A program made the translations under genes and the position numbers. From contig NZ_CM001977.1 in NCBI RefSeq assembly GCF_000406165.1, positions 3,051,064-3,115,063 of the forward strand: a stretch of DNA of 64,000 nucleotides, written 5' to 3'. This stretch comes from Dickeya zeae NCPPB 2538 (GTDB lineage: Bacteria; Pseudomonadota; Gammaproteobacteria; Enterobacterales; Enterobacteriaceae). Below, in pieces: positions 53,409-62,795 of the stretch (positions within the stretch are counted from its first letter, which is position 1; each line of letters starts with the position of its first letter). The notes beneath the pieces were generated by a model. The model was not told the DNA's origin. It did not search any database and saw nothing but the letters and a program-made list of their open reading frames with translations.

Positions 53409-53771
53409 TTATTTGATTAGTTTCCATATACCGTCTTCCTGAATAAAAACCAGCATAACGGTTTCTTTTTTGTTTCCACCTTGCGGTGGGGTGATATCAA
53501 GCTCGACATTGCATTGATACGTTTTATTTTTGATTCTAATACAGCCCAATATTTTTAATGAATTGATTTTAATTAACATCTCGTCATTAAAAAGCGAGCC
53601 GACTCGCTGCTTTATTTCCTGATTGGTTTGCGTCACGCTCTCATCAACGGCTTGCCTGATTTCCTGCTCTGTCGGTTCCGCGCCACCACATCCTGCCAAC
53701 AGTGTCGACCCTGCCATTACGACACCCCATAGTATGGCAACGGGTGTTCCCCACATACTCCTCTTCATCAT
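53409..53771 (-). CDS. Small putative lipoprotein, function unknown
   Basis: Protein of 120 residues with a signal peptide ending in the lipobox LLAGC (Cys28), then a Glu/Gln-rich helix (EPTEQEIRQAVDESVTQTNQEIKQRVG) and a beta-rich part with two Cys (LGCIRIKNKTYQCNVELDI) that may pair. ATG at 53771 is used; an ATG follows at once and a longer frame from 53837 is unlikely. I do not recognise a characterised family. The layout resembles small stress or adaptation lipoproteins. Confidence 0.7.
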   Translation of the reverse strand: MMKRSMWGTPVAILWGVVMAGSTLLAGCGGAEPTEQEIRQAVDESVTQTNQEIKQRVGSLFNDEMLIKINSLKILGCIRIKNKTYQCNVELDITPPQGGNKKETVMLVFIQEDGIWKLIK

Positions 53772-54384
53772 CACCACAGACGTCCCTATGTAACTCTCAG
53801 CATAAATCCCTATAAATGAAAACAATGTGACATGCATATGAATACATTCACCATTTTTACGTTACAACCTTTTACCTTGTTAAGAAATAACAGCGTAGTC
53901 ATCTGAATGAAAATCGCCCGGCGATTACCTTTCCACTCTGGTGTTTGATGCTGTCATCATCTGGCAGCCAGCCTGCGGTGGCAGCGTTCAGCATCTCATT
54001 GAGACCACCAGTGAGATCACTATAGCGGCTGAATAAACCACGGGCTTTATTATTCGCCTGTTATTCACATGTCTCTATTCCCATTCGTAAACACCGTAAA
54101 AAATCAATTCATCAACAATAAAAAATTGATGTCTATCACAGTCGTTTTTATATTTTTCATTCGTAAATCACAAATTACCATAACGAATTCTCTGTTCTGA
54201 ATGAGAAAATAAAATGGATTACTTTCACTCTTAGTTAATTTTCAAAACAGCGGTTTATTTTTCTCACACCTTTTATTTTTTGATCTATAGTAGTCTCGAT
54301 ACTTTCAGGAAGTACCCGCTTTTATTTATTTCTTTCTCTCAATTGAATGAGAGTCAATACCTGTGGGATTTACAAGGAGATTGT
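53772..54384. promoter_or_regulatory. A+T-rich control region upstream of pelI
   Basis: About 610 bases without a gene. It must hold the pelI promoter and the promoter of the divergent lipoprotein gene. A CRP-like site is at 54125. No convincing KdgR box was found, though pectinase genes of Dickeya often have one. TATAGT near 54286 is a possible -10 element. Confidence 0.45.
54125..54140. promoter_or_regulatory. CRP-like site upstream of pelI
   Basis: ATTGA-N6-TCACA keeps one perfect half-site (TCACA) and three of five bases in the other. CRP activates many pectate lyase genes in Dickeya. It is 245 bases before the start, so its role is uncertain. Confidence 0.35.
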
Positions 54385-55425
54385 ATGTTTAAGTATGTAT
54401 TGCCTCTGTGTGCACTCGTGCTAGCGGCACCGTCGCTCGCGACCCAAACCACACTGATGATGACCCAGAAAAACGATGTGAATTATCTGGGCTGGTCTAC
54501 CGACGAAAGCAAAGTCGCACGCCAGGAAGTGTATCGTGGCACCACCAGTAATCCTGACCAGCGTGAGCGTATCGCTGTGCTGGACTCGGAAACTCGTACT
54601 TTTCAAGATGCCGACACCAATAGCGGCGTCAACTACTGGTACTGGGTAGATGTGGTCAGCGATACGCAAAACCAGACGGTATCAAATGCCGTGACCAACG
54701 CTCCGAGCACCGGCCCGCTGCGTGCAGCAAAAGCCAGCTCTGAGTGTAAGCCGGGCGTGACATTCGAAAACCGTAGTGTGGATTGCGGTGGTGTGACCAT
54801 CGGTACGTCCTGTCCGAATGACAGCGATAAACAGAAACCGCTGATCATTTTGAAAAACGCCTCAGTGAAAAACCTGCGTATTTCCGCCTCCGGCGGCGCG
54901 GACGGCATCCACTGCGACAGCGGCAACTGCACCATCGAAAACGTCATCTGGGAAGACGTCTGCGAAGATGCCGCAACCAATAACGGCAAAACCATGACCA
55001 TCATCGGCGGGATCGCGCATAACGCCAACGGTGGTTACGGTGGCAAGCCAGACAAGGTGTTGCAGCAGAATGCCAAGAACAGCACCACCGTGGTGAAGGG
55101 CAACTTCACCTTGACCGGCGAACACGGGAAACTGTGGCGCTCCTGCGGTGACTGTACCAACAACGGTGGCCCACGTTTCCTGAGTGTTGACGGCTTGATC
55201 GTTAACGGCACCATCGGCAGTATTGCTGGCGTTAACCGCAACTACGGTGATGTTGCGACACTCAAGAACATCAAAATCAAAGACTATAAAGCAGGCAAAC
55301 CGAAGGTTTGCGAAGAGTACATCGGCGTCGAGAAAGGTAACGGCGAGAGCAAGAAGTACAAAGACGAAGATCAATGGAATACCGCTAACTGCAAAGTTAG
55401 CCGTTCAGATGTGACCAAACTCTGA
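54385..55425 (+). CDS. pelI: Secreted pectate lyase PelI (FnIII domain plus family PL3)
   Basis: Extracellular pectate lyase of 346 residues, a substrate for the Out system. The signal peptide ends near SLA-TQT. Residues about 20-115 form a fibronectin type III-like domain (YLGWSTDESKVARQEVYRGTT...NYWYWVDVVS); residues about 130-346 form the PL3 catalytic beta-helix (KNASVKNLRISASGGADGIHCDSGNCTIENVIWEDVCEDA, many Cys). ATG at 54385 with AAGGAG ahead is used; the longer frame from 54280 is spurious. Dickeya PelI has the same two domains, and cleavage of the first is known. Confidence 0.93.
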   Translation: MFKYVLPLCALVLAAPSLATQTTLMMTQKNDVNYLGWSTDESKVARQEVYRGTTSNPDQRERIAVLDSETRTFQDADTNSGVNYWYWVDVVSDTQNQTVSNAVTNAPSTGPLRAAKASSECKPGVTFENRSVDCGGVTIGTSCPNDSDKQKPLIILKNASVKNLRISASGGADGIHCDSGNCTIENVIWEDVCEDAATNNGKTMTIIGGIAHNANGGYGGKPDKVLQQNAKNSTTVVKGNFTLTGEHGKLWRSCGDCTNNGGPRFLSVDGLIVNGTIGSIAGVNRNYGDVATLKNIKIKDYKAGKPKVCEEYIGVEKGNGESKKYKDEDQWNTANCKVSRSDVTKL

Positions 55426-55481
55426 CAGGGTCACTTGACTGATTGAAACACAACATGGGCTTCCTAAAGTATCAAACAGGC

Positions 55482-55512
55482 AAAGACCGGGTGAATGGCC
55501 CGGTCTTTTTTA
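55482..55512 (+). terminator. Rho-independent terminator after pelI
   Basis: AAAGACCGGG-TGAATGG-CCCGGTCTTT forms a perfect ten-pair stem followed by TTTTA, a textbook terminator. Confidence 0.85.
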
Positions 55513-55556
55513 TCGCTTCACCCGCTGGGTGAGACGACTCCATAATGGTTCGCGCG

Positions 55557-56648
55557 TTACCCGACTGTGACGCGCACCGCCAGCGCTTCGACCCGGCGTA
55601 TCGCCTGAAGCACCATCGGTTCGGTCACGCTAAACGGCATGTTCGCCATATCCGGCGCGTCAATCGAGGCACGAATAATCGCCGCCAGTTCATCTTCAGA
55701 CAGGTCCGGGCAGATAGCATTCAACGTTAGTGGCACCGCACAGGCATGCGCCAGCCGAATCGCTTCCAGCAACTCCTCATCGCTACGCTGTTCCAGCGCT
55801 AGCAGACACAAATTGCCAAAACCGACCAGCAAGCCGTGACCAAATTCACGGGTTTTATCACACACGGTGAACCCTTCATACAGCGCATGGGAAGCGGCGG
55901 CATGCGCGCCACTGGCCATCAGCGATGTCAGCCCGGCAAACAGGAAGATGGCATCCAGCACCTGATCAAGTGCGTCATTGGCTTGCCCTTCCATTACCGC
56001 ACGGCAGGCGGCCTCACCGTGCTGCGCTATCAACCGAAAGCAGATCTCGCTGTTAGCACGTGACGACGCCGCAAAACCATTTCTATCGTCACCTTTATCA
56101 ATCGCACGGAACTCATACCATTTGGCCAGCGTATCCCCTAACCCGGCAGCCAGCCAGCGCAGCGGCGCACGCACCAGCAGCGCGCTGTCTATCACCACGG
56201 CGGCGGGGGCCACCGGCAGGTGATACAAATCGTGGAAATGACCGTCATCATGGTAACGCACCGACAGCGGGGTCACCGCCGCGCAGGTAGCAGCAATAGT
56301 CGGCAATGTCACTACCGGAATGCCACACTGAAACGCCACCGCTTTCCCGGTATCCAGTGCTTTACCGCCGCCGACCGCCAGGATCAGATCGCTGTCGGTT
56401 TCACGCACTCGCGCACACAACCGCTCTATCTGGCTGACACTGCACTGCTCACCGGACCACTCCACCGCCGTCAGCGTCACCCCAGCCTGCCGCAGTTGCT
56501 CTATTACCAGTGTTTGTGCGGCTGCCAGCGCCTGATGCCCTCCTGCCACCAGAACCCGACTACCGAACCGGGCACACACCGCCCCCAACTGCTGACTGAC
56601 CCCGACGCCACGTAACACGGTGGCGGGAAAGAAAACCTGTTGTGTCAT
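55557..56648 (-). CDS. Iron-type alcohol dehydrogenase family protein (GldA/HcxA-like)
   Basis: NAD(P)-dependent dehydrogenase of 363 residues of the glycerol-dehydrogenase-like group. It has VGGGKALDTGKAVAF (nucleotide binding), the PTIAATCAAVTPLSVRY motif, GLGDTLAKWYEF with the metal Asp, and later His ligands in GAHAAASHALYEG and EFGHGLLVGFG. E. coli HcxA (362 residues, 2-oxo acid reduction) is the closest match I recognise. It is divergent from the mannonate dehydratase gene and could serve a related sugar-acid path; substrate unproven. Confidence 0.78.
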   Translation of the reverse strand: MTQQVFFPATVLRGVGVSQQLGAVCARFGSRVLVAGGHQALAAAQTLVIEQLRQAGVTLTAVEWSGEQCSVSQIERLCARVRETDSDLILAVGGGKALDTGKAVAFQCGIPVVTLPTIAATCAAVTPLSVRYHDDGHFHDLYHLPVAPAAVVIDSALLVRAPLRWLAAGLGDTLAKWYEFRAIDKGDDRNGFAASSRANSEICFRLIAQHGEAACRAVMEGQANDALDQVLDAIFLFAGLTSLMASGAHAAASHALYEGFTVCDKTREFGHGLLVGFGNLCLLALEQRSDEELLEAIRLAHACAVPLTLNAICPDLSEDELAAIIRASIDAPDMANMPFSVTEPMVLQAIRRVEALAVRVTVG

Positions 56649-56922
56649 CTCTATTACTGTTCCTGTTTGCTGTCATTGATTGCTGTTAATGGCCTATCGG
56701 GGCTCGATACTGCCCTCTGCTTTTGCCAGGCACACCCTTTATCAAGCAAACACTATGCCACTTAATGGCGGTTTTTAGCTACAGATTGCCATCAGCGATT
56801 CCGGCATGGCGTGAGGCGGTTTTTCACCCGTCCAGATGAATAACTGTGAGGCAGCGCATAGTGCGCGCGAATATATACTTGTATGGTAGTTAGTGTAGAA
56901 GACATGAAAAGGACTCAAAACC

Positions 56923-58137
56923 GTGAAAATTGTTAGCGCAGAAGTGTTTGTCACCTGTCCGGGACGTAATTTCGTTACCCTGAAAATCACCACGGCCAGC
57001 GGTGTTACTGGTCTTGGCGATGCCACTCTGAACGGACGGGAGCTCTCCGTTGCGTCTTACCTTAAAGATCATCTTTGCCCGCAGCTGATCGGTCGTGACG
57101 CCCGGCAGATCGAAGACATCTGGCAATATTTCTATAAAGGTGCTTACTGGCGTCGCGGTCCAGTCACCATGTCGGCCATTTCCGCCGTGGATATGGCGTT
57201 GTGGGATATCAAAGGCAAAGTGGCAAACATGCCGCTCTATCAGTTGCTGGGTGGCGCTTCCCGCAGTGGCGTCATGGTGTATTGCCATACCACCGGTCAC
57301 TCTATCGACGAAGTGCTGGATGATTATGCCCGCCACCGCGAGCAGGGTTTCAAAGCGATTCGTGTGCAGTGCGGCATTCCGGGTATGAAAACTACCTATG
57401 GTATGGCGAAGGGCAAAGGGTTGGCGTATGAACCCGCCACCAAAGGCAACTGGCCGGAAGAACAAGTCTGGTCAACGGAGAAGTACCTCGACTTCACGCC
57501 CAACCTGTTTGAAGCCGTGCGTAACAAATTTGGCTTTAACGAACACCTGCTACACGACATGCACCACCGCCTGACACCGATTGAGGCCGCGCGTTTTGGT
57601 AAAAGCGTGGAACCGTACCGTTTGTTTTGGATGGAAGACCCGACACCGGCCGAAAATCAGGCCTGCTTCCGCCTGATTCGCCAGCACACCGTCACGCCGA
57701 TTGCCGTCGGCGAGGTCTTCAACAGCATCTGGGATTGTAAACAACTGATCGAAGAGCAGTTAATCGATTATATCCGCACCACCATCACCCACGCTGGCGG
57801 CATTACCGGGATGCGCCGTATCGCCGATTTCGCCTCGCTGTATCAGGTTCGTACCGGTTCGCACGGCCCGTCGGACTTGTCACCCGTCTGCATGGCCGCC
57901 GCATTGCACTTCGATCTCTGGGTACCGAATTTCGGTATTCAGGAATTTATGGGGTATTCCGAACAGATGCTGGAAGTCTTCCCGCATAACTGGACGTTTG
58001 AAGACGGTTATATGCACCCCGGCGACAAACCCGGTTTGGGGATCGAGTTTGACGAAAAACTGGCGGCCAAATACCCCTACGACCCCGCTTATCTGCCGGT
58101 TGCCCGCCTGGAAGATGGCACGCTGTGGAACTGGTAA
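56923..58137 (+). CDS. rspA: D-mannonate dehydratase, enolase superfamily (ManD/RspA type)
   Basis: Mg-dependent dehydratase of 404 residues making 2-keto-3-deoxygluconate from mannonate. Metal ligands Asp212, Glu238 and Glu264 and the acid/base residues Arg147, Tyr159 and His214 match the high-efficiency ManD class. The C-terminus LWNW also fits. GTG at 56923 with AAGGA ahead is used. The family includes E. coli RspA, of low activity. Here it sits with uxaC and uxuB in place of uxuA, so mannonate is very probably its real substrate. Confidence 0.88.
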   Translation: MKIVSAEVFVTCPGRNFVTLKITTASGVTGLGDATLNGRELSVASYLKDHLCPQLIGRDARQIEDIWQYFYKGAYWRRGPVTMSAISAVDMALWDIKGKVANMPLYQLLGGASRSGVMVYCHTTGHSIDEVLDDYARHREQGFKAIRVQCGIPGMKTTYGMAKGKGLAYEPATKGNWPEEQVWSTEKYLDFTPNLFEAVRNKFGFNEHLLHDMHHRLTPIEAARFGKSVEPYRLFWMEDPTPAENQACFRLIRQHTVTPIAVGEVFNSIWDCKQLIEEQLIDYIRTTITHAGGITGMRRIADFASLYQVRTGSHGPSDLSPVCMAAALHFDLWVPNFGIQEFMGYSEQMLEVFPHNWTFEDGYMHPGDKPGLGIEFDEKLAAKYPYDPAYLPVARLEDGTLWNW

Positions 58138-58163
58138 ACCAACGACAGGGTGGAGAGAAAGCC

Positions 58164-59570
58164 ATGAGCTTGATTAACGACAACTTCATGATAGGCAACC
58201 CAACGGGAATAACGCTCTACCAACAGGTCGCGCGTGACTTACCCATCATTGACTATCACTGTCACCTGGACGCCAAGGATATTTACCACAACCGCCAGTT
58301 CAGCAACATAACCGAGCTCTGGCTGGCAGGCGATCACTACAAATGGCGCGCGATGCGCGCCAACGGCATCCCCGAAGCTAAAATCACTGGCGATGCTACC
58401 GCAGAAGAAAAATTTCAGGCCTGGGCAGAAACCGTGGAAGCAGCGTTCGGCAACCCGCTTTATCACTGGACGCATCTGGAGCTCAAACAGTACTTTGGCA
58501 TTGATGAACCGCTCAGCAGCCGTAACTGGCGTGAAATCATGGAGGCCTGTAATCGCCAGCTCCGCGACGAGGCTTTCACGCCACGCGCGCTGATGACGCG
58601 CTCACGGGTGGAGGTTATCTGCACCACCGACTCGCCGCTGGATGACTTGCACTACCACCGGTTATTAAAACAGGACGACACCTTCACGCCACGCGTATTG
58701 CCAACGTTCCGTCCGGATGAGTTTTTTTCCCAGCAACATCAGGTATTTTTTACTGCACTGACACGCCTGTCGGAATTAACGGGTGAAAAAATCACCCAAC
58801 TGGCGGATTTTGAGCGTGCGCTGGAAGCGCGTGTGAAATATTTCCATGATGTCGGCTGTCGTATTTCCGATCACGGATTGGGAGATTTCACGTTTAGCGA
58901 ATGCACGCCTGCTGAAGCCGAGGCGGTATTCCTGAAAAAAATACAGAACAAGACATTATCCCCTGCAGAAAACATTACCTGGCAGAGTGTATTATTAATT
59001 ACGCTGTCCAGGCTTTATAAAAAATATGATTGGGCCATGCAAATTCATTTCGGTGCCATTCGTAATAACAACCAGCGAATGCTTGAAAACGTGGGCATCA
59101 ACAGTGGGTTTGATTCCATTGCCGATCAGAATCAGTTAGCCAGTAATCTGAATGCCTTTTTCAATGCCATAACCAGGGAGAATCACTTACCGAAAACCAT
59201 TCTCTATAATCTCTACGCAACGTACAACGATATTGTGGCCTCGACGATTGCCAATTTCCAATCTGGCGAAGACGGCGTTAAATCACCGCTACAGTTCGGT
59301 TCTGGCTGGTGGTTTAACGATACCCGCCGTGGTATGCAAAACCAACTTAACACCCTGGCAGACCAAGGGTTGTTAATGAATTTCGTCGGTATGCTGACTG
59401 ACTCACGCAGTTTTGTTTCTTATCCCCGGCATGATTATTTCCGACGCATTCTCTGTGGATTAATCGGGCAGTGGATTGAAAATGGAGACTATCCTGCCGA
59501 CACGCTCATTCTCCAACGCATGGTAAGAAATATTTGCCACGATAACGCCCTACACTATTTTAAATTCTGA
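58164..59570 (+). CDS. uxaC: Uronate isomerase UxaC
   Basis: Glucuronate/galacturonate isomerase of 468 residues (E. coli 470) of the amidohydrolase superfamily. It has the metal site DYHCHLDAKDI, TTDSPLDDLHYH and HFGAIRNNNQRM, and the C-terminal DSRSFVSYPRHDYFRR. ATG at 58164 with GGAG ahead is used; the longer frame overlaps the end of the dehydratase gene. It is 26 bases downstream of that gene. It yields fructuronate for UxuB. Confidence 0.95.
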   Translation: MSLINDNFMIGNPTGITLYQQVARDLPIIDYHCHLDAKDIYHNRQFSNITELWLAGDHYKWRAMRANGIPEAKITGDATAEEKFQAWAETVEAAFGNPLYHWTHLELKQYFGIDEPLSSRNWREIMEACNRQLRDEAFTPRALMTRSRVEVICTTDSPLDDLHYHRLLKQDDTFTPRVLPTFRPDEFFSQQHQVFFTALTRLSELTGEKITQLADFERALEARVKYFHDVGCRISDHGLGDFTFSECTPAEAEAVFLKKIQNKTLSPAENITWQSVLLITLSRLYKKYDWAMQIHFGAIRNNNQRMLENVGINSGFDSIADQNQLASNLNAFFNAITRENHLPKTILYNLYATYNDIVASTIANFQSGEDGVKSPLQFGSGWWFNDTRRGMQNQLNTLADQGLLMNFVGMLTDSRSFVSYPRHDYFRRILCGLIGQWIENGDYPADTLILQRMVRNICHDNALHYFKF

Positions 59571-59600
59571 TTATTACTCTCATTTCAATGAGGATAAATT

Positions 59601-61145
59601 ATGTCTGGTACCAAGAAAGTCACGATACCCGTCAGTATTGGTTATGGCCTGACAGATATTATGGGTGGCGGTGCCTTTACCGTCATCGGAGCCTGGTTAC
59701 TCTTTTTCTATACCACCTTTGTGGGGTTAACTCCCGTAGAGGCGGCATCTATTGTCGCCATCGCTCGTATTGTCGATGCGATTGTTAGTTTATTTATGGG
59801 TAGCTTTACCGATCATTTCTATAAAAATTATTTTGGTAAAAAATTTGGCCGCCGCCGATTCTTTTTATTAATTGGTGCACCGCTGATGCTGGTTTATTCC
59901 CTGTTATGGATAAACGGCATGAATTATTGGTTTTATTTGTCGGTGTATTTGGCATTCGAAATTATCGCCGCGATGGTGCTCATCCCGTGGGAAACACTAC
60001 CGTCGGAAATGACCAAAGGATTTAACTCACGTACCAAGCTTTCTACCTGCCGTATGTTTCTGTCGGCACTGGGGACATTCCTTGCTACCTTTATCCCCGG
60101 CCTGCTGATTAAGCACTATGGCGAGCACGATGCCAACGCGTATCTGGTTAATGGCGTGATGTTCGCCGTGACCTTTATGCTGTGCGTGTTTATCTCATGG
60201 AAAGTGACCTGGGAACGTGAACTCACCCCGGAAATGCTGGAGGAACTGGAAGCGAAACGGCACCCTGGCACCGTATGGGAAAAACTGCGGATGCTCGGTG
60301 GGCTGCTGAAGGATTATGCCTCTACCCTGCGTGTGCGTGCCTTTAGAAAGCACCTGGCCATTTACCTGTTCTCGTTTACCGCCAAAGACGTCTACAACAC
60401 CGTGTTCGTGTTCTTCTGCGTCTACTGCCTGAACGTTTCGTCGTCCTTTGCTGGCAGCCTGCTTTCCATGAGCATTGTCGGGTTACCGGTGACGTTGCTG
60501 GCAGGGCTTGCCATAATCAAATACGGTCCATCACGTTTGTACATCTTCGCCTACACGGTGATGATGGTCTGTCTCGCCGGTTTCTTTTATGTCTACCGCG
60601 TGCCGATGGATAACAAGACAGTGGCACTGGTGGCGCTGGCGGGTTGCTATCAGGTTGGCCGTTGCGTGCTGGAATTTACCCCCTGGAATGTTTTCCCATT
60701 CATTCCGGATATCGATGAGATGGTCACACGCCAGCGCCGTGAAGGGCTGTTCGCGGCAGTCATGACCTTCTCACGCAAAACCACGGTTGCCATCGCCACC
60801 TTTGTCGTCGGTTTGTTGTTGCAATCGGGGGGCTTTGTAAAAGGCAGTCAGTTGCAACCGCAGGAAGCGATTAACACCATCGCCGGGCTGATGTTTATCG
60901 GTACTGCTGGGTTATTGCTGATTGCGCTGTGGCAGGCATTGACCTTCCACCTCAATAAGCAAACGCACAAAGTCCTTATCGATGAAGTCGAGCGCCTGAA
61001 AGCGAACGGCAGGAAGCAGGACGTCACGCCAGAGACACGTCGTATCGTGGAAGACTTGACCGGTCATGCCTACGACACCCTGTGGCAACACAGCGAATCC
61101 CCCACCCTCAACAGGGCGCGAACCATCACTCACGTCGGTGAATAA
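59601..61145 (+). CDS. GPH-family cation symporter, probable hexuronide transporter
   Basis: Inner-membrane symporter of 514 residues with about twelve spans, of the glycoside-pentoside-hexuronide group. It shows GYGLTDIMGGGAFTVIGAWLLFFYTTF at the start, a basic loop KKFGRRRFFLLIGAP after the second span and WETLPSEM, all typical. The position between uxaC and uxuB points to glucuronate or a glucuronide as substrate. Dickeya TogT (oligogalacturonides) belongs to the same family, so other uronides are possible. Confidence 0.83.
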   Translation: MSGTKKVTIPVSIGYGLTDIMGGGAFTVIGAWLLFFYTTFVGLTPVEAASIVAIARIVDAIVSLFMGSFTDHFYKNYFGKKFGRRRFFLLIGAPLMLVYSLLWINGMNYWFYLSVYLAFEIIAAMVLIPWETLPSEMTKGFNSRTKLSTCRMFLSALGTFLATFIPGLLIKHYGEHDANAYLVNGVMFAVTFMLCVFISWKVTWERELTPEMLEELEAKRHPGTVWEKLRMLGGLLKDYASTLRVRAFRKHLAIYLFSFTAKDVYNTVFVFFCVYCLNVSSSFAGSLLSMSIVGLPVTLLAGLAIIKYGPSRLYIFAYTVMMVCLAGFFYVYRVPMDNKTVALVALAGCYQVGRCVLEFTPWNVFPFIPDIDEMVTRQRREGLFAAVMTFSRKTTVAIATFVVGLLLQSGGFVKGSQLQPQEAINTIAGLMFIGTAGLLLIALWQALTFHLNKQTHKVLIDEVERLKANGRKQDVTPETRRIVEDLTGHAYDTLWQHSESPTLNRARTITHVGE

Positions 61146-61208
61146 CATTTCAGCAGTCACTCCGGTGGTCAAAAACCACCGGTAAGCATTCACGTTAGGA
61201 AAAAAGTC

Positions 61209-62666
61209 ATGACAACTCCACTGTTACAGGCAAACGCGGTAAAGCCTGAGTATGACCGTAGTAAACTGGTGGCACGCATCGCCCATATTGGCTTTGGTGC
61301 CTTCCATCGCGCTCACCAGGCGGTGTGCGCAGATAAACTGGCCGCACAATTCGGCAGCGATTGGGGCTATTGTGAAATCAACCTGATTGGCGGAGAGCAA
61401 CAGATCAAGGATATCCGGCAGCAGGATCTGCTGTGGTCGGTATCGGAAATGGCGGGCAATAACTGGAGCAGCCGCCTCATCGGTGTGGCGAAAAAAGCAC
61501 TGCACGCCGAATTGGACGGCATTGAAAGCATTCTGGCGGCGCTCAGCGCACCCGAGATAGCCATTGTGTCGATCACCGTGACGGAAAAAGGTTACTGCCA
61601 CCACCCTGCTACCGGGCAGTTAAACACCGAACACCCGTTGATCGTGCATGACCTTCAACACCCGGCGCAACCCCGTTCCCTGCCGGGCGTGATACTGGCT
61701 GCTATCAGACGCCGCCGAGAACATGGCCTGCCGCCGTTCAGCGTTATGTCGTGCGATAACATGCCGGAAAATGGCCATGTGACACGCAACGTCATCACCC
61801 AGTTAGCGCAGTTGCAGGAGCCCGGCCTGGCAGGCTGGATAGAACAAAACGTGACGTTTCCGTCGACCATGGTGGACCGCATTGTACCGGCGGTCACCGC
61901 GGAAACACGGGCACAAATCACCGCCATGCTGGGGGTTGATGACCCGGCGGGTGTCGCTTGCGAGCCCTTCTTCCAGTGGGTCATCGAAGATAACTTCGTC
62001 AACGGGCGACCGGAATGGGAAAAAGGCGGCGCTGAACTGGTGTCAGATGTCTTACCCTATGAAGAAATGAAACTGCGTATGCTCAACGGCAGTCACTCGT
62101 TTCTGGCCTACCTCGGTTATCTGGCGGGTTACGCGCATATCAGCGACTGTATGCAGGACCCGGTACTGGTCGCCGCCGCACGTCACCTGATGCTACAGGA
62201 GCAGGCACCGACACTGCGTACCATCGGGGTCGATAGAGTCGCTTACGCCGACGCACTGCTGCAACGTTATCGCAATACGGCGCTGAAGCACCGCACCTGG
62301 CAAATCGCCATGGATGGCTCGCAAAAACTGCCACCGCGCCTGCTGGATTCCATTCGCTGGCATCTGGCCCATAACAGCCGGTTCGACATGCTGGCGCTGG
62401 GGGTGGCGGGCTGGATGCGCTATGTCGGCGGCGTGGATGAACAAGGCCAGCCGATCGAGATAAGCGATCCACAAAAAGAGGTGCTGGCGCAGGTTGTCCA
62501 ACACAGCGCACAAGGCGAGGCGCGTGTTAACGCCCTGCTGGCGCAGGAGAGCATTTTTGGTCGCGACCTGCCCGCCGATAGCCGTTTTGTCCAGACCGTC
62601 ACCCGCTATTATCTGTCGCTGGTCGATCACGGTGTTAACGCCACGCTACAGGCGCTAATGCAATAA
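61209..62666 (+). CDS. uxuB: Fructuronate reductase UxuB
   Basis: NAD-dependent reductase of 485 residues of the long-chain mannitol dehydrogenase family, turning fructuronate into mannonate. It has IAHIGFGAFHRAHQAV (nucleotide binding), VSITVTEKGYCHHPATG, SCDNMPENG, FPSTMVDRIVPAVT and KLRMLNGSHSFLAYLGYLAG with the catalytic Lys. AGGAAAAAAG stands before the start. It is the last enzyme gene of the operon. Confidence 0.93.
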   Translation: MTTPLLQANAVKPEYDRSKLVARIAHIGFGAFHRAHQAVCADKLAAQFGSDWGYCEINLIGGEQQIKDIRQQDLLWSVSEMAGNNWSSRLIGVAKKALHAELDGIESILAALSAPEIAIVSITVTEKGYCHHPATGQLNTEHPLIVHDLQHPAQPRSLPGVILAAIRRRREHGLPPFSVMSCDNMPENGHVTRNVITQLAQLQEPGLAGWIEQNVTFPSTMVDRIVPAVTAETRAQITAMLGVDDPAGVACEPFFQWVIEDNFVNGRPEWEKGGAELVSDVLPYEEMKLRMLNGSHSFLAYLGYLAGYAHISDCMQDPVLVAAARHLMLQEQAPTLRTIGVDRVAYADALLQRYRNTALKHRTWQIAMDGSQKLPPRLLDSIRWHLAHNSRFDMLALGVAGWMRYVGGVDEQGQPIEISDPQKEVLAQVVQHSAQGEARVNALLAQESIFGRDLPADSRFVQTVTRYYLSLVDHGVNATLQALMQ

Positions 62667-62673
62667 TACCGCC

Positions 62674-62744
62674 CGGGGCGCGCAGGCCGCCCCGTCAGCC
62701 TGTGCGCCCCCGAGGGGAAAATCACACGCCTTATGGATAAGGCG
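62674..62744 (+). terminator. Two hairpins after uxuB
   Basis: CGGGGCG-CGCAGGC-CGCCCCG (62674-62694) is followed by CGCCTTAT-GG-ATAAGGCG (62727-62744). Neither has a T-run. They lie between uxuB and rspR and may end the operon or act as mRNA-stabilising stems. Confidence 0.5.
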
Positions 62745-62795
62745 TTGGCTAACCATGTATCATGATGACAAACAGCTTAAATACACCACGGATGC

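Noticed and set aside
54200..54235. Possible KdgR box before pelI (AAAATGGATTACTTTCACT region)
   Set aside because: The arms do not have the GAAA-N6-TTTC spacing of the KdgR site.
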